From: Croceivirga sp.
GTDB lineage: Bacteria; Bacteroidota; Bacteroidia; Flavobacteriales; Flavobacteriaceae
Assembly: GCA_028284935.1 (NCBI GenBank)
Contig: JANQQQ010000039.1
Span: 528,670 to 592,669 of the forward strand
Direction: 5' to 3'
DNA: 64,000 bases
Notes under the pieces: model-generated
Told to the model about the DNA's origin: nothing
The model's input: the letters and a program-made list of their open reading frames with translations, nothing else
Databases searched by the model: none
Translations under genes and position numbers: made by a program
Part shown: positions 25,094 to 33,312 of the stretch, one piece after another
How positions within the stretch are numbered: the first letter of the stretch is position 1
Layout: every line of letters begins with the position of its first letter

Positions 25094-25885
25094 ATGAATC
25101 TTTTGTCCCAATCCCAAATAGTCGCTTTTGAAAACAAGATGGAGAACTTTATCCCCAATCACTCCGTAGATTGTGTCATCCTCGGATATGAAGATCAACA
25201 ACTTAAGGTCCTCTTGTTGAAATGGAAAATGCACGGGGGGTGGTGCCTGCCCGGAGGATTCATATTTAAGGATGAGGATATGGATGATGCGGCCCACAGA
25301 ATATTACAGGAACGAACAGGCTTGCACCAGCTATTTTTAAACCAGTTTTATACGTTTGGTAATCAAAAACGGGCAGAACATCCTACGGATCAAGACGGCC
25401 GATTGATCAAGGAAAGCATGACCCAACTGGGCTTTACGAAGCCTGCAGTGCTGAAATGGTTCAATAAACGATTTATTACCACAGGTTATTTTGCCTTGGT
25501 GGATATCGCCAAAGCCCAACCCCAACCTGATTTTTTAAGTGCCGCCTGTGAATGGAGGCCCGTGAACGCCCTCCCTAAACTGGTTTTGGACCATAATGAG
25601 ATTCTGGAGAAAGCCATTGTTCATTTGCGCCATCAGTTGAACTATGTTCCTTTAGGGCTATCACTGTTACCAAAAAAATTTACGATGCAAGATTTACAGA
25701 AGTTGTACGAGGCCATTTTGGGTAAACCTATGGAGCGTAGTAACTTTCAAAGGAAAATCCTCAAGTTGAAAGTATTGGTCAGAAGGGAAAAGTTAATGTC
25801 TGGGGCCGCGAACAAAGCTCCCTATCTATATTCCTTTGACGAAAACAGCTATCATCGTTTGATCAAGGAGGGAATTGGCTTTTGA
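25094..25885 (+). CDS. NrtR-type transcriptional regulator (Nudix + winged helix)
   Basis: 263 aa. Residues about 16-155 form a Nudix domain (SVDCVILGYEDQQLKVLLLK, then WCLPGGFIFKDEDMDDAA), but the Nudix box is degenerate: the REuxEE part reads RILQER, lacking the metal-binding glutamates. Residues about 190-255 form a C-terminal winged helix (FTMQDLQKLYEAILGKPMER). This arrangement defines NrtR regulators, which in Bacteroidota often control sugar use and sense a sugar or nucleotide derivative without hydrolysing it. Divergence from GH20/GH3 suggests it controls amino-sugar release. Its 3' end overlaps the phospholipase gene on the other strand by 23 bases. Confidence 0.92.
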   Translation: MNLLSQSQIVAFENKMENFIPNHSVDCVILGYEDQQLKVLLLKWKMHGGWCLPGGFIFKDEDMDDAAHRILQERTGLHQLFLNQFYTFGNQKRAEHPTDQDGRLIKESMTQLGFTKPAVLKWFNKRFITTGYFALVDIAKAQPQPDFLSAACEWRPVNALPKLVLDHNEILEKAIVHLRHQLNYVPLGLSLLPKKFTMQDLQKLYEAILGKPMERSNFQRKILKLKVLVRREKLMSGAANKAPYLYSFDENSYHRLIKEGIGF

Positions 25886-26726
25886 GGTCAGTTATCCCCA
25901 GTAAGGTTCCCATCAAATCCTTGAAAACAATCCCCAAACGCAAATTACTAACACTTTGGTCGTAGTCTATGAGTTCCTCACTGTAACCACCATAGTATTG
26001 CAGGTATATGAATTGATTACTGTTTTTGGAAATCTTAAAGCTGCACGAGGCCTTTACGAAACCCGTTAGTTGATCATCGAATGCGGGTTGAACATCCACA
26101 TCAAATATTAATTTGGGTGATGGAGCAAAGGTGGCACCCAACGAAAAGAAACCCCGAAAGGACAATATATCCGGATTGCCATCTAGACTACCTATTGGAA
26201 TCCAAGTTTTGGCTCGTACCTGCCAATGATCGTTCAGAGGTTTCAGATATTGTAGGGAAAAATAGTTCCAACTTCTGGAGTTGTCGCCATCCCGTCCGTT
26301 GGATTCGTGTTCAAAAGCCAACCATAAACCACCTTGGATCCCATTGGGACCCACAAACAATTTGGCGATACCTAGGGACGGATTGTAATTCGTCTCACGA
26401 AACGGAAAGGACTCCAAATAAATATCCCAGAAGGACTTTTGTCGGTAGGTGATAAATGGAAATACATCCCATGGTAAATCTAAATTGGTAAGGCGTTGCT
26501 TAAAGCCAATCTCAAACTTGGCATCACTGGTTTCTGAAGAAAAACTATTGTTGGTCAATGATGTGCCGGTACTAAAGTAGTTGTCACCGTACATTGTAAA
26601 GGCCGGGAGACTCTTTATGTAATCCTTGTAGTTTGTGGTATCCAATTTTACGCTCCTTTGCGCGCTAATTTGAAATAGGGCCAAAGGAATTATCGCAATT
26701 ATTAAACTTGCTTTCTGTAACTCCAT
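25863..26726 (-). CDS. pldA: Outer membrane phospholipase A (OMPLA)
   Basis: 287 aa with a signal peptide ending near ISAQ. The OMPLA active site is intact: FEHESNGRDGDNSRSWN gives His140, Ser142 and Asn154, the same spacing as His142-Ser144-Asn156 in E. coli. The rest is amphipathic beta strands of a 12-strand barrel. The enzyme cleaves acyl chains from phospholipids in the outer leaflet when membrane order fails, acting as a calcium-dependent dimer. Its start overlaps the end of the upstream permease gene by 25 bases, so it belongs to the TetR-controlled exporter operon, which is an unusual location. Confidence 0.9.
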   Translation of the reverse strand: MELQKASLIIAIIPLALFQISAQRSVKLDTTNYKDYIKSLPAFTMYGDNYFSTGTSLTNNSFSSETSDAKFEIGFKQRLTNLDLPWDVFPFITYRQKSFWDIYLESFPFRETNYNPSLGIAKLFVGPNGIQGGLWLAFEHESNGRDGDNSRSWNYFSLQYLKPLNDHWQVRAKTWIPIGSLDGNPDILSFRGFFSLGATFAPSPKLIFDVDVQPAFDDQLTGFVKASCSFKISKNSNQFIYLQYYGGYSEELIDYDQSVSNLRLGIVFKDLMGTLLGITDLKSQFPP

Positions 26727-27814
26727 ATCGCTAAGGTGTTAAATACAATGGCTAAAGCAATGGTATAAATAAATTCCCAGCGAATATCCCAAAAACCACT
26801 TCCTTTCATCAAAACCTTTCGGGAAACGGAAATAATATGGGCAAGTGGATTGGGAATGGTAAGGTACTGTGCCCATTTGGGCATACTTTCTATAGGGGTG
26901 AACAATCCGCACATCAATACAAAGATCATGATAAAGAAGAAAGCTACGAATATGGCCTGTTGTTGGGTTTCCGCAAAATTGGAAATCAATAATCCAAGCC
27001 CCAGAACCGCTACAAGATTAAAAATGGCATAGCCGAAAATGAGGGCGATGTTCCCTTCAATCGGGATGTTAAAGGCCACTTTACTCACTAGTAACCCAAC
27101 TGTCAATAGCCCCATCCCCACACAAAGAAATGGAACCAGCTTGCCAACAATGAATTGCCATTTTTTTATGGGGGTGACATTGATTTGCTCAATGGTGCCC
27201 AGTTCCCGTTCGCGTACCACATTCATGGCGGAGAGAACTATGGTCAGTAAGGCCGTAAGCTCCGCTAAAATTCCCGGTGCCATGAAGTGTTTGTAGTTAA
27301 GCTCGGGATTGTACCAATTTCTTGAGCTTATATTAATTTGTGTCTTTTGCAGGTCCTTTATAGATTTAACAGGCATTATTTCTCCATTGAAGGAAGCAAT
27401 GATGGCATTTAAGTATCCTGAGCCCACAGTGGCATTTTGCCCATTTATGGCATTTATAAGCATCTGTAGCTTTGGTCGCTCTCCCCGCAAGTAATCCTTT
27501 TCGAAGTCATGCGGTACTTCCAAAACAATATCTGCCTGATTTGCTTGTAGGTAATTGGAAGCCTCCTTGTTATTGTAGGTGGCCGCTATAACGTGAAACC
27601 TTTTGTTGGCCTCTATTTTGCGGTTCAAAAGTCGGGAACTTTCAGAAAAATCTTTGTCCACTACAACAATATTGACCTCTTTGACCTCATTGGAGGCCGC
27701 ATTGGACAATAACAACAACTGGATAATGGGCATCACGGTCATCATGGGCAATATGGCCTTATTGCGAAATATTTGGATAAACTCCTTCTGGATCAAATAC
27801 CGTAAGGTCCTCAT
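26702..27814 (-). CDS. ABC-2 type transporter permease (second of pair)
   Basis: 370 aa. One N-terminal helix (LRYLIQKEFIQIFRNKAILP) is followed by a large periplasmic domain (45-170) and five C-terminal helices with the ABC-2 signature near VVRERELGTIEQINVTPIKK. It resembles the YbhR/YhhJ permeases. It overlaps the preceding permease gene by four bases and the OMPLA gene by 25. With its partner and the two ATPases it should form the inner-membrane part of a tripartite exporter. Confidence 0.93.
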   Translation of the reverse strand: MRTLRYLIQKEFIQIFRNKAILPMMTVMPIIQLLLLSNAASNEVKEVNIVVVDKDFSESSRLLNRKIEANKRFHVIAATYNNKEASNYLQANQADIVLEVPHDFEKDYLRGERPKLQMLINAINGQNATVGSGYLNAIIASFNGEIMPVKSIKDLQKTQINISSRNWYNPELNYKHFMAPGILAELTALLTIVLSAMNVVRERELGTIEQINVTPIKKWQFIVGKLVPFLCVGMGLLTVGLLVSKVAFNIPIEGNIALIFGYAIFNLVAVLGLGLLISNFAETQQQAIFVAFFFIMIFVLMCGLFTPIESMPKWAQYLTIPNPLAHIISVSRKVLMKGSGFWDIRWEFIYTIALAIVFNTLAIWSYRKQV

Positions 27815-28920
27815 TGCAGCCGCACTTTAAAGTTTTTCCAAGTTAAGAGCAATAATACCAGTACCATGATTAGAAGGATTAGGATTTCGTGATAAACAAA
27901 TCTCAGTCCTACACCGCGTAACATAACCCCTTTCAAAATTTCAATAAAATAGGTCGCCGGAATAATTTGCCCAATCAGTTCAAGTACTCCGGGCATACTG
28001 CTCAATGGAAATATAAAGCCTGATAGTATCAGTGAAGGCATCATCAGTCCCATTAGAGAGGCCATCATCGCCTGTTGTTGTGAGGAGGACCTTGTTGAAA
28101 TCAGGGTGCCCAAGCTGAGGCCTACCACAACGTAAAGCAAGCAACAAAACAATAACAGGGTGACGCTGCCCAAAACGGGGACCTTAAAGACAAAATTGCC
28201 CAATACCAGTATCAAAATGGCATCGAGGAACGCCAACAGGGCGTAAGGAGCCACTTTCCCTAAAATGATCAATAATGGAGGAAGGGGGGAGACCAAGAGG
28301 ATTTCCATGGTACCCAATTCTTTTTCACGTGCAATGGTAAGCGAAGTGAGCATGGCGCACACAATCAGTAAAATAAGGGCAATGGTTCCTGGAACAAAGG
28401 TATAGGCACTATCCAGTTGTGGATTGTAAAGCATTCGGTTTTCTACTTGAATTTGAAATGGATTTTCCGTTGATGCCGACTGATCTTTTTGGAACTCATT
28501 GAGCATGGTAGTTGCATATTGTACCAGGGTATTTGCATTGTTGGGATCGGAACCGTCCGCAACAAATTGTATATCCACGGGTTGCCCACTATATAGATTA
28601 GCGCCAAAATTCTCTGGAATGACCACAACCAACTTGGTACTCCCTTCTTTGAAGCCACTTTCCATTTCGTCCTCCGAAGTCAATAGCCGGTTGAGTTCAA
28701 AATGACCCGAGCTTTGCAAGTGGGCTATAAGCTGTTGGCTTGTATCATCTCGAGCTTGGTCAAGAACGTCAATCCTGGCTCCTTTGAACTCAGTGGAAAT
28801 GGCAAAACCAAACAATAGCACTTGGGCGATGGGCATTCCAAACAATATCAACAAGGTTCGCTTGTCACGAATGATATGGTACCATTCTTTTTTCACAAAT
28901 GCCCAAAAGACTTTTAACAT
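27811..28920 (-). CDS. ABC-2 type transporter permease (first of pair)
   Basis: 369 aa with the same plan as its neighbour: one N-terminal helix, a periplasmic domain (50-170), then five helices with the signature TIAREKELGTMEILLVSPLP. It resembles the YbhS permease of E. coli. It follows the DUF2141 gene by four bases, so translation is probably coupled. The ATG of the next permease gene overlaps its stop (ATGA). Confidence 0.93.
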   Translation of the reverse strand: MLKVFWAFVKKEWYHIIRDKRTLLILFGMPIAQVLLFGFAISTEFKGARIDVLDQARDDTSQQLIAHLQSSGHFELNRLLTSEDEMESGFKEGSTKLVVVIPENFGANLYSGQPVDIQFVADGSDPNNANTLVQYATTMLNEFQKDQSASTENPFQIQVENRMLYNPQLDSAYTFVPGTIALILLIVCAMLTSLTIAREKELGTMEILLVSPLPPLLIILGKVAPYALLAFLDAILILVLGNFVFKVPVLGSVTLLLFCCLLYVVVGLSLGTLISTRSSSQQQAMMASLMGLMMPSLILSGFIFPLSSMPGVLELIGQIIPATYFIEILKGVMLRGVGLRFVYHEILILLIMVLVLLLLTWKNFKVRLQ

Positions 28921-28924
28921 CGTT

Positions 28925-29359
28925 CTAATTTGCTATGATAAATGTAATGTGGATCTCTTCGGAAGGCGCATTTACGATAAAAGTGCACTTGTCGAAATTA
29001 GGTTTGCCCATTTTAGTTAGGTTACTGGCGCCCACTGGTTCTCTTGGCATTCCGATGAAGTTTCTCTTCATACCTCCATCCTGGTCCTTGTCTTGGTGCA
29101 CCGAAACGGCATATTCCCCGTACGGAACATCTTTAAATGTATAGGTGGCCTTGTTGCCAAAATCCTCCACCTTCCCCACTTTATAGGCCTTGCTTCTATC
29201 ATCGGGAAATCCATCGGATTTATAAAAGAGCATAAATATGACTTCACCTTCTCCCTGTTTTTTGATGTCTGAAACGGTCACCGTGATTTCTCCCATTTTT
29301 TGGGAAAAGCCACATAATGAACTGATGATGGTTAAAAACATTACCATTGTTTTTTTCAT
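28925..29359 (-). CDS. DUF2141 exported protein
   Basis: 144 aa with a signal peptide ending near CGFSQ. The mature part shows the DUF2141 pattern: GEVIFMLFYKSDGFP, TYTFKDVPYGEYAVSVHQDK, DQDGGMKRNFIGMPREPVGA. The fold is a small immunoglobulin-like beta sandwich in the periplasm, with no known activity. Here it sits inside the exporter operon, between the ATPase genes and the permease genes, 10 bases after one and 4 before the other. It may be an accessory subunit or a cargo-binding protein; that is inference. Confidence 0.9.
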   Translation of the reverse strand: MKKTMVMFLTIISSLCGFSQKMGEITVTVSDIKKQGEGEVIFMLFYKSDGFPDDRSKAYKVGKVEDFGNKATYTFKDVPYGEYAVSVHQDKDQDGGMKRNFIGMPREPVGASNLTKMGKPNFDKCTFIVNAPSEEIHITFIIAN

Positions 29360-29369
29360 AGCTGTTATT

Positions 29370-30095
29370 TTATCTGGCCAATTTTAAAAAGACCTCATCC
29401 ATGGAATTGGCATTTAGTTTTGTTTTTAAGTTAATTGGGGTGTCATAGGCATCCATACGCCCATCGACCATGATGGAGACCCGGTCGCAGTATTCTGCCT
29501 CGTCCATATAATGGGTGGTCACAAAGACCGTTTTGCCTTGTTCGGCCACGCGATAAATGGTTTCCCAAAACTGTCGCCTGACCTTGGGATCCACTCCACC
29601 GGTAGGTTCATCCATGAATACAATTTCGGGGTCGTGCACCATAGATATGGCAAAAGCCAAACGTTGTTTCCAACCCGAGGGAAGGCCAGCAACGGTTTTT
29701 TTTGCTACTGAGGTCAGGTCAAGTTCATTCAAGATGCTTTCGGTTCTTTCCTTTATTCTTTTTCGGGATAAACCATATACACCGCCAAAGAACCGAATAT
29801 TTTCAACCACCGTTAAATCATTGTATAAACTGAACTTTTGGGACATATAGCCGATATTTTTCTTGATTTCCTCGGCTTGGGTACTGATGTCAAAGCCTGC
29901 GACGCTCCCTTTTCCATGGGTAGGCTTACTGAGCCCAATCAACATTTTAATGGCAGTGGTCTTTCCTGCGCCGTTGGCCCCTAGGAATCCGAAGATTTCC
30001 CCCTTTTTGACATTGAAGGAGATGGCATCTACCGCCGTAAAGTTTCCAAATTGCTTGGTAAGGTTTTCAACTTTTATGATGATGTTTTCCTTCAT
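29370..30095 (-). CDS. ABC transporter ATP-binding protein (second of pair)
   Basis: 241 aa, one nucleotide-binding domain. Walker A is GANGAGKTT (39-47), Walker B is IVFMDEPTGGVDP, and the H-loop lies in VFVTTHYMDEAEYCD. The signature is a variant, LPSGWKQRLAFA instead of LSGGQ, as in the C-terminal half of E. coli YbhF. It overlaps the other ATPase gene by four bases. The two ATPases are split here, where YbhF is a single fused chain, so they probably pair as a heterodimer. Confidence 0.95.
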   Translation of the reverse strand: MKENIIIKVENLTKQFGNFTAVDAISFNVKKGEIFGFLGANGAGKTTAIKMLIGLSKPTHGKGSVAGFDISTQAEEIKKNIGYMSQKFSLYNDLTVVENIRFFGGVYGLSRKRIKERTESILNELDLTSVAKKTVAGLPSGWKQRLAFAISMVHDPEIVFMDEPTGGVDPKVRRQFWETIYRVAEQGKTVFVTTHYMDEAEYCDRVSIMVDGRMDAYDTPINLKTKLNANSMDEVFLKLAR

Positions 30096-31015
30096 TCTTT
30101 AATAGGTTCTTTCAAAGTGGAAAGCTCTAGGAAAACATCCTCTATGGTAGCGGTAATGGCGGTTACCTCTTCCACCGGGATGTTTAATTCGTCTAAATGC
30201 TCCTTGACTTCTTTTGGGGTCATCTTTGAAGTGGTGATGAGGTGGATGTTTTCACCGAAGGGCAAAGCACTTGCGGTGAAATTTGCGTTACGAAGTGCTT
30301 TGAGCATTCTATAGGTTGCACTGGTCTTAATCGCGAAGAGTGGCCGCCTAAAGTCGTCTATGAGCTGCTGTGGGGAGTTTATGGATAAAATGCCACCCTT
30401 TTGAATGAGGGCAATACAATCGCATCTGGTGGCCTCATCCATATAGGGTGTACTTACCAAGATGGCAATTCCCTTTTGCTTCAATTTTTGGAGCATATCC
30501 CAAAACTCCACTCGGCTCACGGCATCCACCCCAGTGGTAGGTTCATCCAAAAACAGGACCTCAGGTCGATGTATAAGCGCGCAGCACAGGGCTAACTTTT
30601 GTTTCATCCCTCCAGAGAGCTTTCCCGCAGGTCGGGTCCTAAAGGGCTCCAGCTGCACATAGATGTCCTTGACCAAATCATAATTCTCCTGAATGGTAGT
30701 ACCAAATATCGTCGCAAAGAAGGAAAGGTTTTCTTCCACACTTAAATCTTGATATAAGGAGAACCGCCCCGGCATATAGCCCACTTTTTTGCGTATTTCC
30801 TTGTATTCATTGACCACGTGATGCCCCACGACATAACCTTCACCCTCATCGGCCAATAACAACGTGGTCAGTATTCTAAACAACGTGGATTTGCCTGCAC
30901 CATCAGGACCGATAAGCCCAAATAATTCACCTTTGGCCACATTGAACGATACCCTATTCAGGGCTAGGACATCGCCGTAGGATTTACTTATATTATTTAT
31001 AGTAATGGCGGACAT
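30092..31015 (-). CDS. ABC transporter ATP-binding protein (first of pair)
   Basis: 307 aa. The nucleotide-binding domain has GPDGAGKST, a good LSGGMKQKLA signature and the Walker B VLFLDEPTTGVD, and the last 80 residues form the extra C-terminal domain seen in exporter ATPases of this group (FRRPLFAIKTS onward). Compared with its neighbour it carries the standard signature, as in the N-terminal half of YbhF. It overlaps the HlyD gene by one base. Confidence 0.95.
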   Translation of the reverse strand: MSAITINNISKSYGDVLALNRVSFNVAKGELFGLIGPDGAGKSTLFRILTTLLLADEGEGYVVGHHVVNEYKEIRKKVGYMPGRFSLYQDLSVEENLSFFATIFGTTIQENYDLVKDIYVQLEPFRTRPAGKLSGGMKQKLALCCALIHRPEVLFLDEPTTGVDAVSRVEFWDMLQKLKQKGIAILVSTPYMDEATRCDCIALIQKGGILSINSPQQLIDDFRRPLFAIKTSATYRMLKALRNANFTASALPFGENIHLITTSKMTPKEVKEHLDELNIPVEEVTAITATIEDVFLELSTLKEPIKE

Positions 31016-31929
31016 TAGTTACTGTTCTTTGTATTGAAAAGTACCTCTCCTGGCATCCCTATTTTTAAATTACCATTGTTTTTTACTTCAACTTCGATGG
31101 CATATACAAGGTTGACCCGTTCTTCCTTGGTCTCAATGGTCTTGGGTGTAAATTCAGCTTCATCTGCAATATGGGTGACCTTTCCTTCAAGGTTCCAATA
31201 CGCGTCTTCGCCCTTATCGATTCTCACCATTACGGTATCATTTAGTGTCACATTCTGGAGCAATACAGCACTGGTATAGGCCTTGAGCGTTAAGGTTTCC
31301 AGATTGGCAACCTTGTAGAGGGGAGCCCCTTGGCCCACTAGTTCAAAAGGTTCTGCAAAAGTGGTAAGCACCGTGCCGTCCATTGGGTTATGTAGTACAT
31401 GATCCCGTATTCGATTGTCCAAAGCTTTGATTTGGGCTTTAAGGGGTTTCCGTTCCGCTAGAATGGCGCGGTTGGCAATATTTATGGAACGTCTTGTTGA
31501 AGCTATTCGTTGGGTGATCACATCTATTTCACCATTGTAGTTATCCAATTGTTTTTGAGTTGCCGCCTTTTGATCAACAAGGACCCTAGTACGATTGCGT
31601 TCACGTTCCAAGTTTTCTTTTGTTTCGAGTAAAATGGCTATTTCCGGTGCCGCCTCCTGTAATTTTAGGTCCAAAGCCTCCAAGGTGGCGTGTAGTTGCA
31701 TTTTTTCAAGGTGCAATTGGGTGGTGTCGATGAAGCCAACGATGGCATTTTTTTCAAGAGAACTTCCCTCAACAACGGTAAACCTTTCCAGTGTTCCACT
31801 GCCATTGGCACTTACAATCACGGCAGTGGCCTCAAAATTCCCATAGGCATCCGCAGTATTGCCATTGCCGCACGAGTTTAAAAGCAAAAGTCCTATGAGA
31901 CTTATAATGGATAGCTGTTCTTTTATCAT
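31015..31929 (-). CDS. HlyD-family periplasmic adaptor (lipoprotein)
   Basis: 304 aa. A lipobox (LLLLNSCG, Cys20) suggests membrane anchoring by lipid. The lipoyl-like half (FEATAVIVSANGSGTLERFT) flanks a coiled-coil hairpin at about 75-165 and the beta barrel near VPLYKVANLETLTLKAYTSA-like residues (GAPLYKVANLETLTLKAYTS). It resembles YbhG and bridges the inner-membrane ABC complex to TolC. It lies between the TolC and ATPase genes, overlapping the latter by one base. Confidence 0.92.
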   Translation of the reverse strand: MIKEQLSIISLIGLLLLNSCGNGNTADAYGNFEATAVIVSANGSGTLERFTVVEGSSLEKNAIVGFIDTTQLHLEKMQLHATLEALDLKLQEAAPEIAILLETKENLERERNRTRVLVDQKAATQKQLDNYNGEIDVITQRIASTRRSINIANRAILAERKPLKAQIKALDNRIRDHVLHNPMDGTVLTTFAEPFELVGQGAPLYKVANLETLTLKAYTSAVLLQNVTLNDTVMVRIDKGEDAYWNLEGKVTHIADEAEFTPKTIETKEERVNLVYAIEVEVKNNGNLKIGMPGEVLFNTKNSN

Positions 31930-31940
31930 TGGTTTCTGGG

Positions 31941-33215
31941 TTAGAGTTGCCCTGTTAGGGTTAAGTAGTTAATTATGGTCTGCTGTAGTTGTATCTTTTG
32001 GAATTGTAATAACTGCCTTGCATTAATGGAGGCATTTAACTGTATGACATGATCATTGGAACTGATTACCCCATTGTCCAGTTGCACTTTTGATTGTTCC
32101 AAAATCTCGTTTTGGATGGCAACAATGTTTTCGCTATTGGCCAATTGTATCTCAAGCGACTTGATTTTTTGTTGGTACTCCTCAGACTCGGATTCAATGT
32201 CAAAAAGAAATAGTTCCCGGTCCACTTCAACCTGTTCTTGTCGCAATCGAAGGCTTTCCCTTTCTTTTTTCCCCTTTCCAAAATCAATGAAATCCCATTT
32301 AAGGCGCACCCCTCCCAAAGCATAGGTGGCCGTATTGAAATCTGAAAAATTTAGCGGATTGGGATTTCCGACACCCCCTTGCGCAAAAAGGGAAATTTTA
32401 GGAAGGGTTTTGGCGGTAATGGATGCCTCTTGAGCACCAAACAGTACTTTTTGATTATCGAATAATTCCTGCTCAGGCCTATTAATTTCCTCCACTTCTT
32501 GGATGCCATGTAATGGCAGTAAGAATTTTACATCCCTTGGTAGCGTAGTCCCCGTTAGTTGTTCCAAAAGTTTAAAGTAAACTTCGATATCGGCTTCTAT
32601 GCCTATACTATCTGAAATAAGCTCCAATTGGCGAACTTTTAGTTTGCTCACTTCGCTTTCCAGAACCGTCCCATTTTCCAGACCTGCTTGCAAAGAGGCA
32701 ATGTTGATGTTCAGATCATCTTTTGAAGTCTCCAAAATTTTTACTTGTTGGCGGGCCAGTTCAATGGCGAAAAACAAGATATTGACCCTATCTTTTAAAG
32801 ACCTTTGCTGAACTTTTATGGAGGTACGCTCCACTTGGGCGGAAGCCATTTCAATTGCTTTTTGTGCCTTTTTGAGGCCACCATCATATACATCATAATC
32901 AACACCTAGGTAGGCATTCCAAGTCTCCAAAGGGGCTTCCAGTGGATTGGTGCCGATGGGCAAAACGATGTTCTCGGTTTGGGCCTGGGCTGTCCCGTTC
33001 AAACTTACCTTTGGTAATCCCCGTTTTCGTATCACTTCCAAATTGAGTTGCTCGATGTTATCGATCAGCCCAATATCCTTAATAAGCGGGTAGTTTTTTT
33101 GGGCCATACCATAGGCGCTTTCCAATGATAATGTGGAATTAGGGGCGAGCTGTGCTTTAACAAGAGCGGTCCAAATCAGTATTGAAATGAAACAAAAATT
33201 TCGTAAATAGCTCAT
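31941..33215 (-). CDS. TolC-family outer membrane efflux protein
   Basis: 424 aa with a signal peptide ending near LVKAQ. The two TolC repeats can be followed: paired long helices (QKAIEMASAQVERTSIKVQQ, LNINIASLQAGLENGTVLES) around barrel strands (ETWNAYLGVDYDVYDGGLKK, ATYALGGVRLKWDFIDFGKG). It forms the outer-membrane channel of the exporter. It is the first gene after tetR, and two TetR-type dyads lie between them. Confidence 0.94.
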   Translation of the reverse strand: MSYLRNFCFISILIWTALVKAQLAPNSTLSLESAYGMAQKNYPLIKDIGLIDNIEQLNLEVIRKRGLPKVSLNGTAQAQTENIVLPIGTNPLEAPLETWNAYLGVDYDVYDGGLKKAQKAIEMASAQVERTSIKVQQRSLKDRVNILFFAIELARQQVKILETSKDDLNINIASLQAGLENGTVLESEVSKLKVRQLELISDSIGIEADIEVYFKLLEQLTGTTLPRDVKFLLPLHGIQEVEEINRPEQELFDNQKVLFGAQEASITAKTLPKISLFAQGGVGNPNPLNFSDFNTATYALGGVRLKWDFIDFGKGKKERESLRLRQEQVEVDRELFLFDIESESEEYQQKIKSLEIQLANSENIVAIQNEILEQSKVQLDNGVISSNDHVIQLNASINARQLLQFQKIQLQQTIINYLTLTGQL

Positions 33216-33232
33216 ATATATTGCTTTATGTA

Positions 33233-33248
33233 TTAACCAAATGGTTAA
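33233..33248. promoter_or_regulatory. TetR operator candidate 1
   Basis: TTAACCA-AA-TGGTTAA, a perfect 16-bp dyad 18 bases upstream of the tolC start. It would block elongation or initiation for the exporter operon. Confidence 0.8.
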
Positions 33249-33258
33249 ACCCTATGTT

Positions 33259-33279
33259 AAAAAAAAGCCTTCTCAAGGC
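33259..33279 (-). terminator. Intrinsic terminator/attenuator between tetR and tolC
   Basis: The minus strand has GCCTT-GAG-AAGGC followed by eight Ts (33259-33266 on the + strand as As). It lies 34 bases past the tetR stop and ahead of tolC, between the two operators. Confidence 0.75.
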
Positions 33280-33280
33280 A

Positions 33281-33296
33281 TTAACCATTTGGTTAA
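33281..33296. promoter_or_regulatory. TetR operator candidate 2
   Basis: TTAACCA-TT-TGGTTAA, the same half-sites as the first dyad with the central pair complemented. The centres are 48 bases apart. A TACATTTG -7 box (minus strand, 33299-33306) puts a transcription start inside this dyad. Confidence 0.8.
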
Positions 33297-33298
33297 TA

Positions 33299-33306
33299 CA
33301 AATGTA
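33299..33306 (-). promoter_or_regulatory. Promoter -7 box of the exporter operon
   Basis: The minus strand reads TACATTTG, a perfect TAnnTTTG. Its start site would fall near 33293, within the operator and upstream of the terminator hairpin. No clear TTG -33 element is seen; the upstream side is the 3' end of tetR. Confidence 0.5.
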
Positions 33307-33312
33307 AAAAAA

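Noticed and set aside
25025..25297. N-terminal extension of the GH20 protein
   Set aside because: It overlaps the divergent NrtR-type gene and its control region and lacks a signal sequence; the GTG at 25024 gives a proper membrane anchor.
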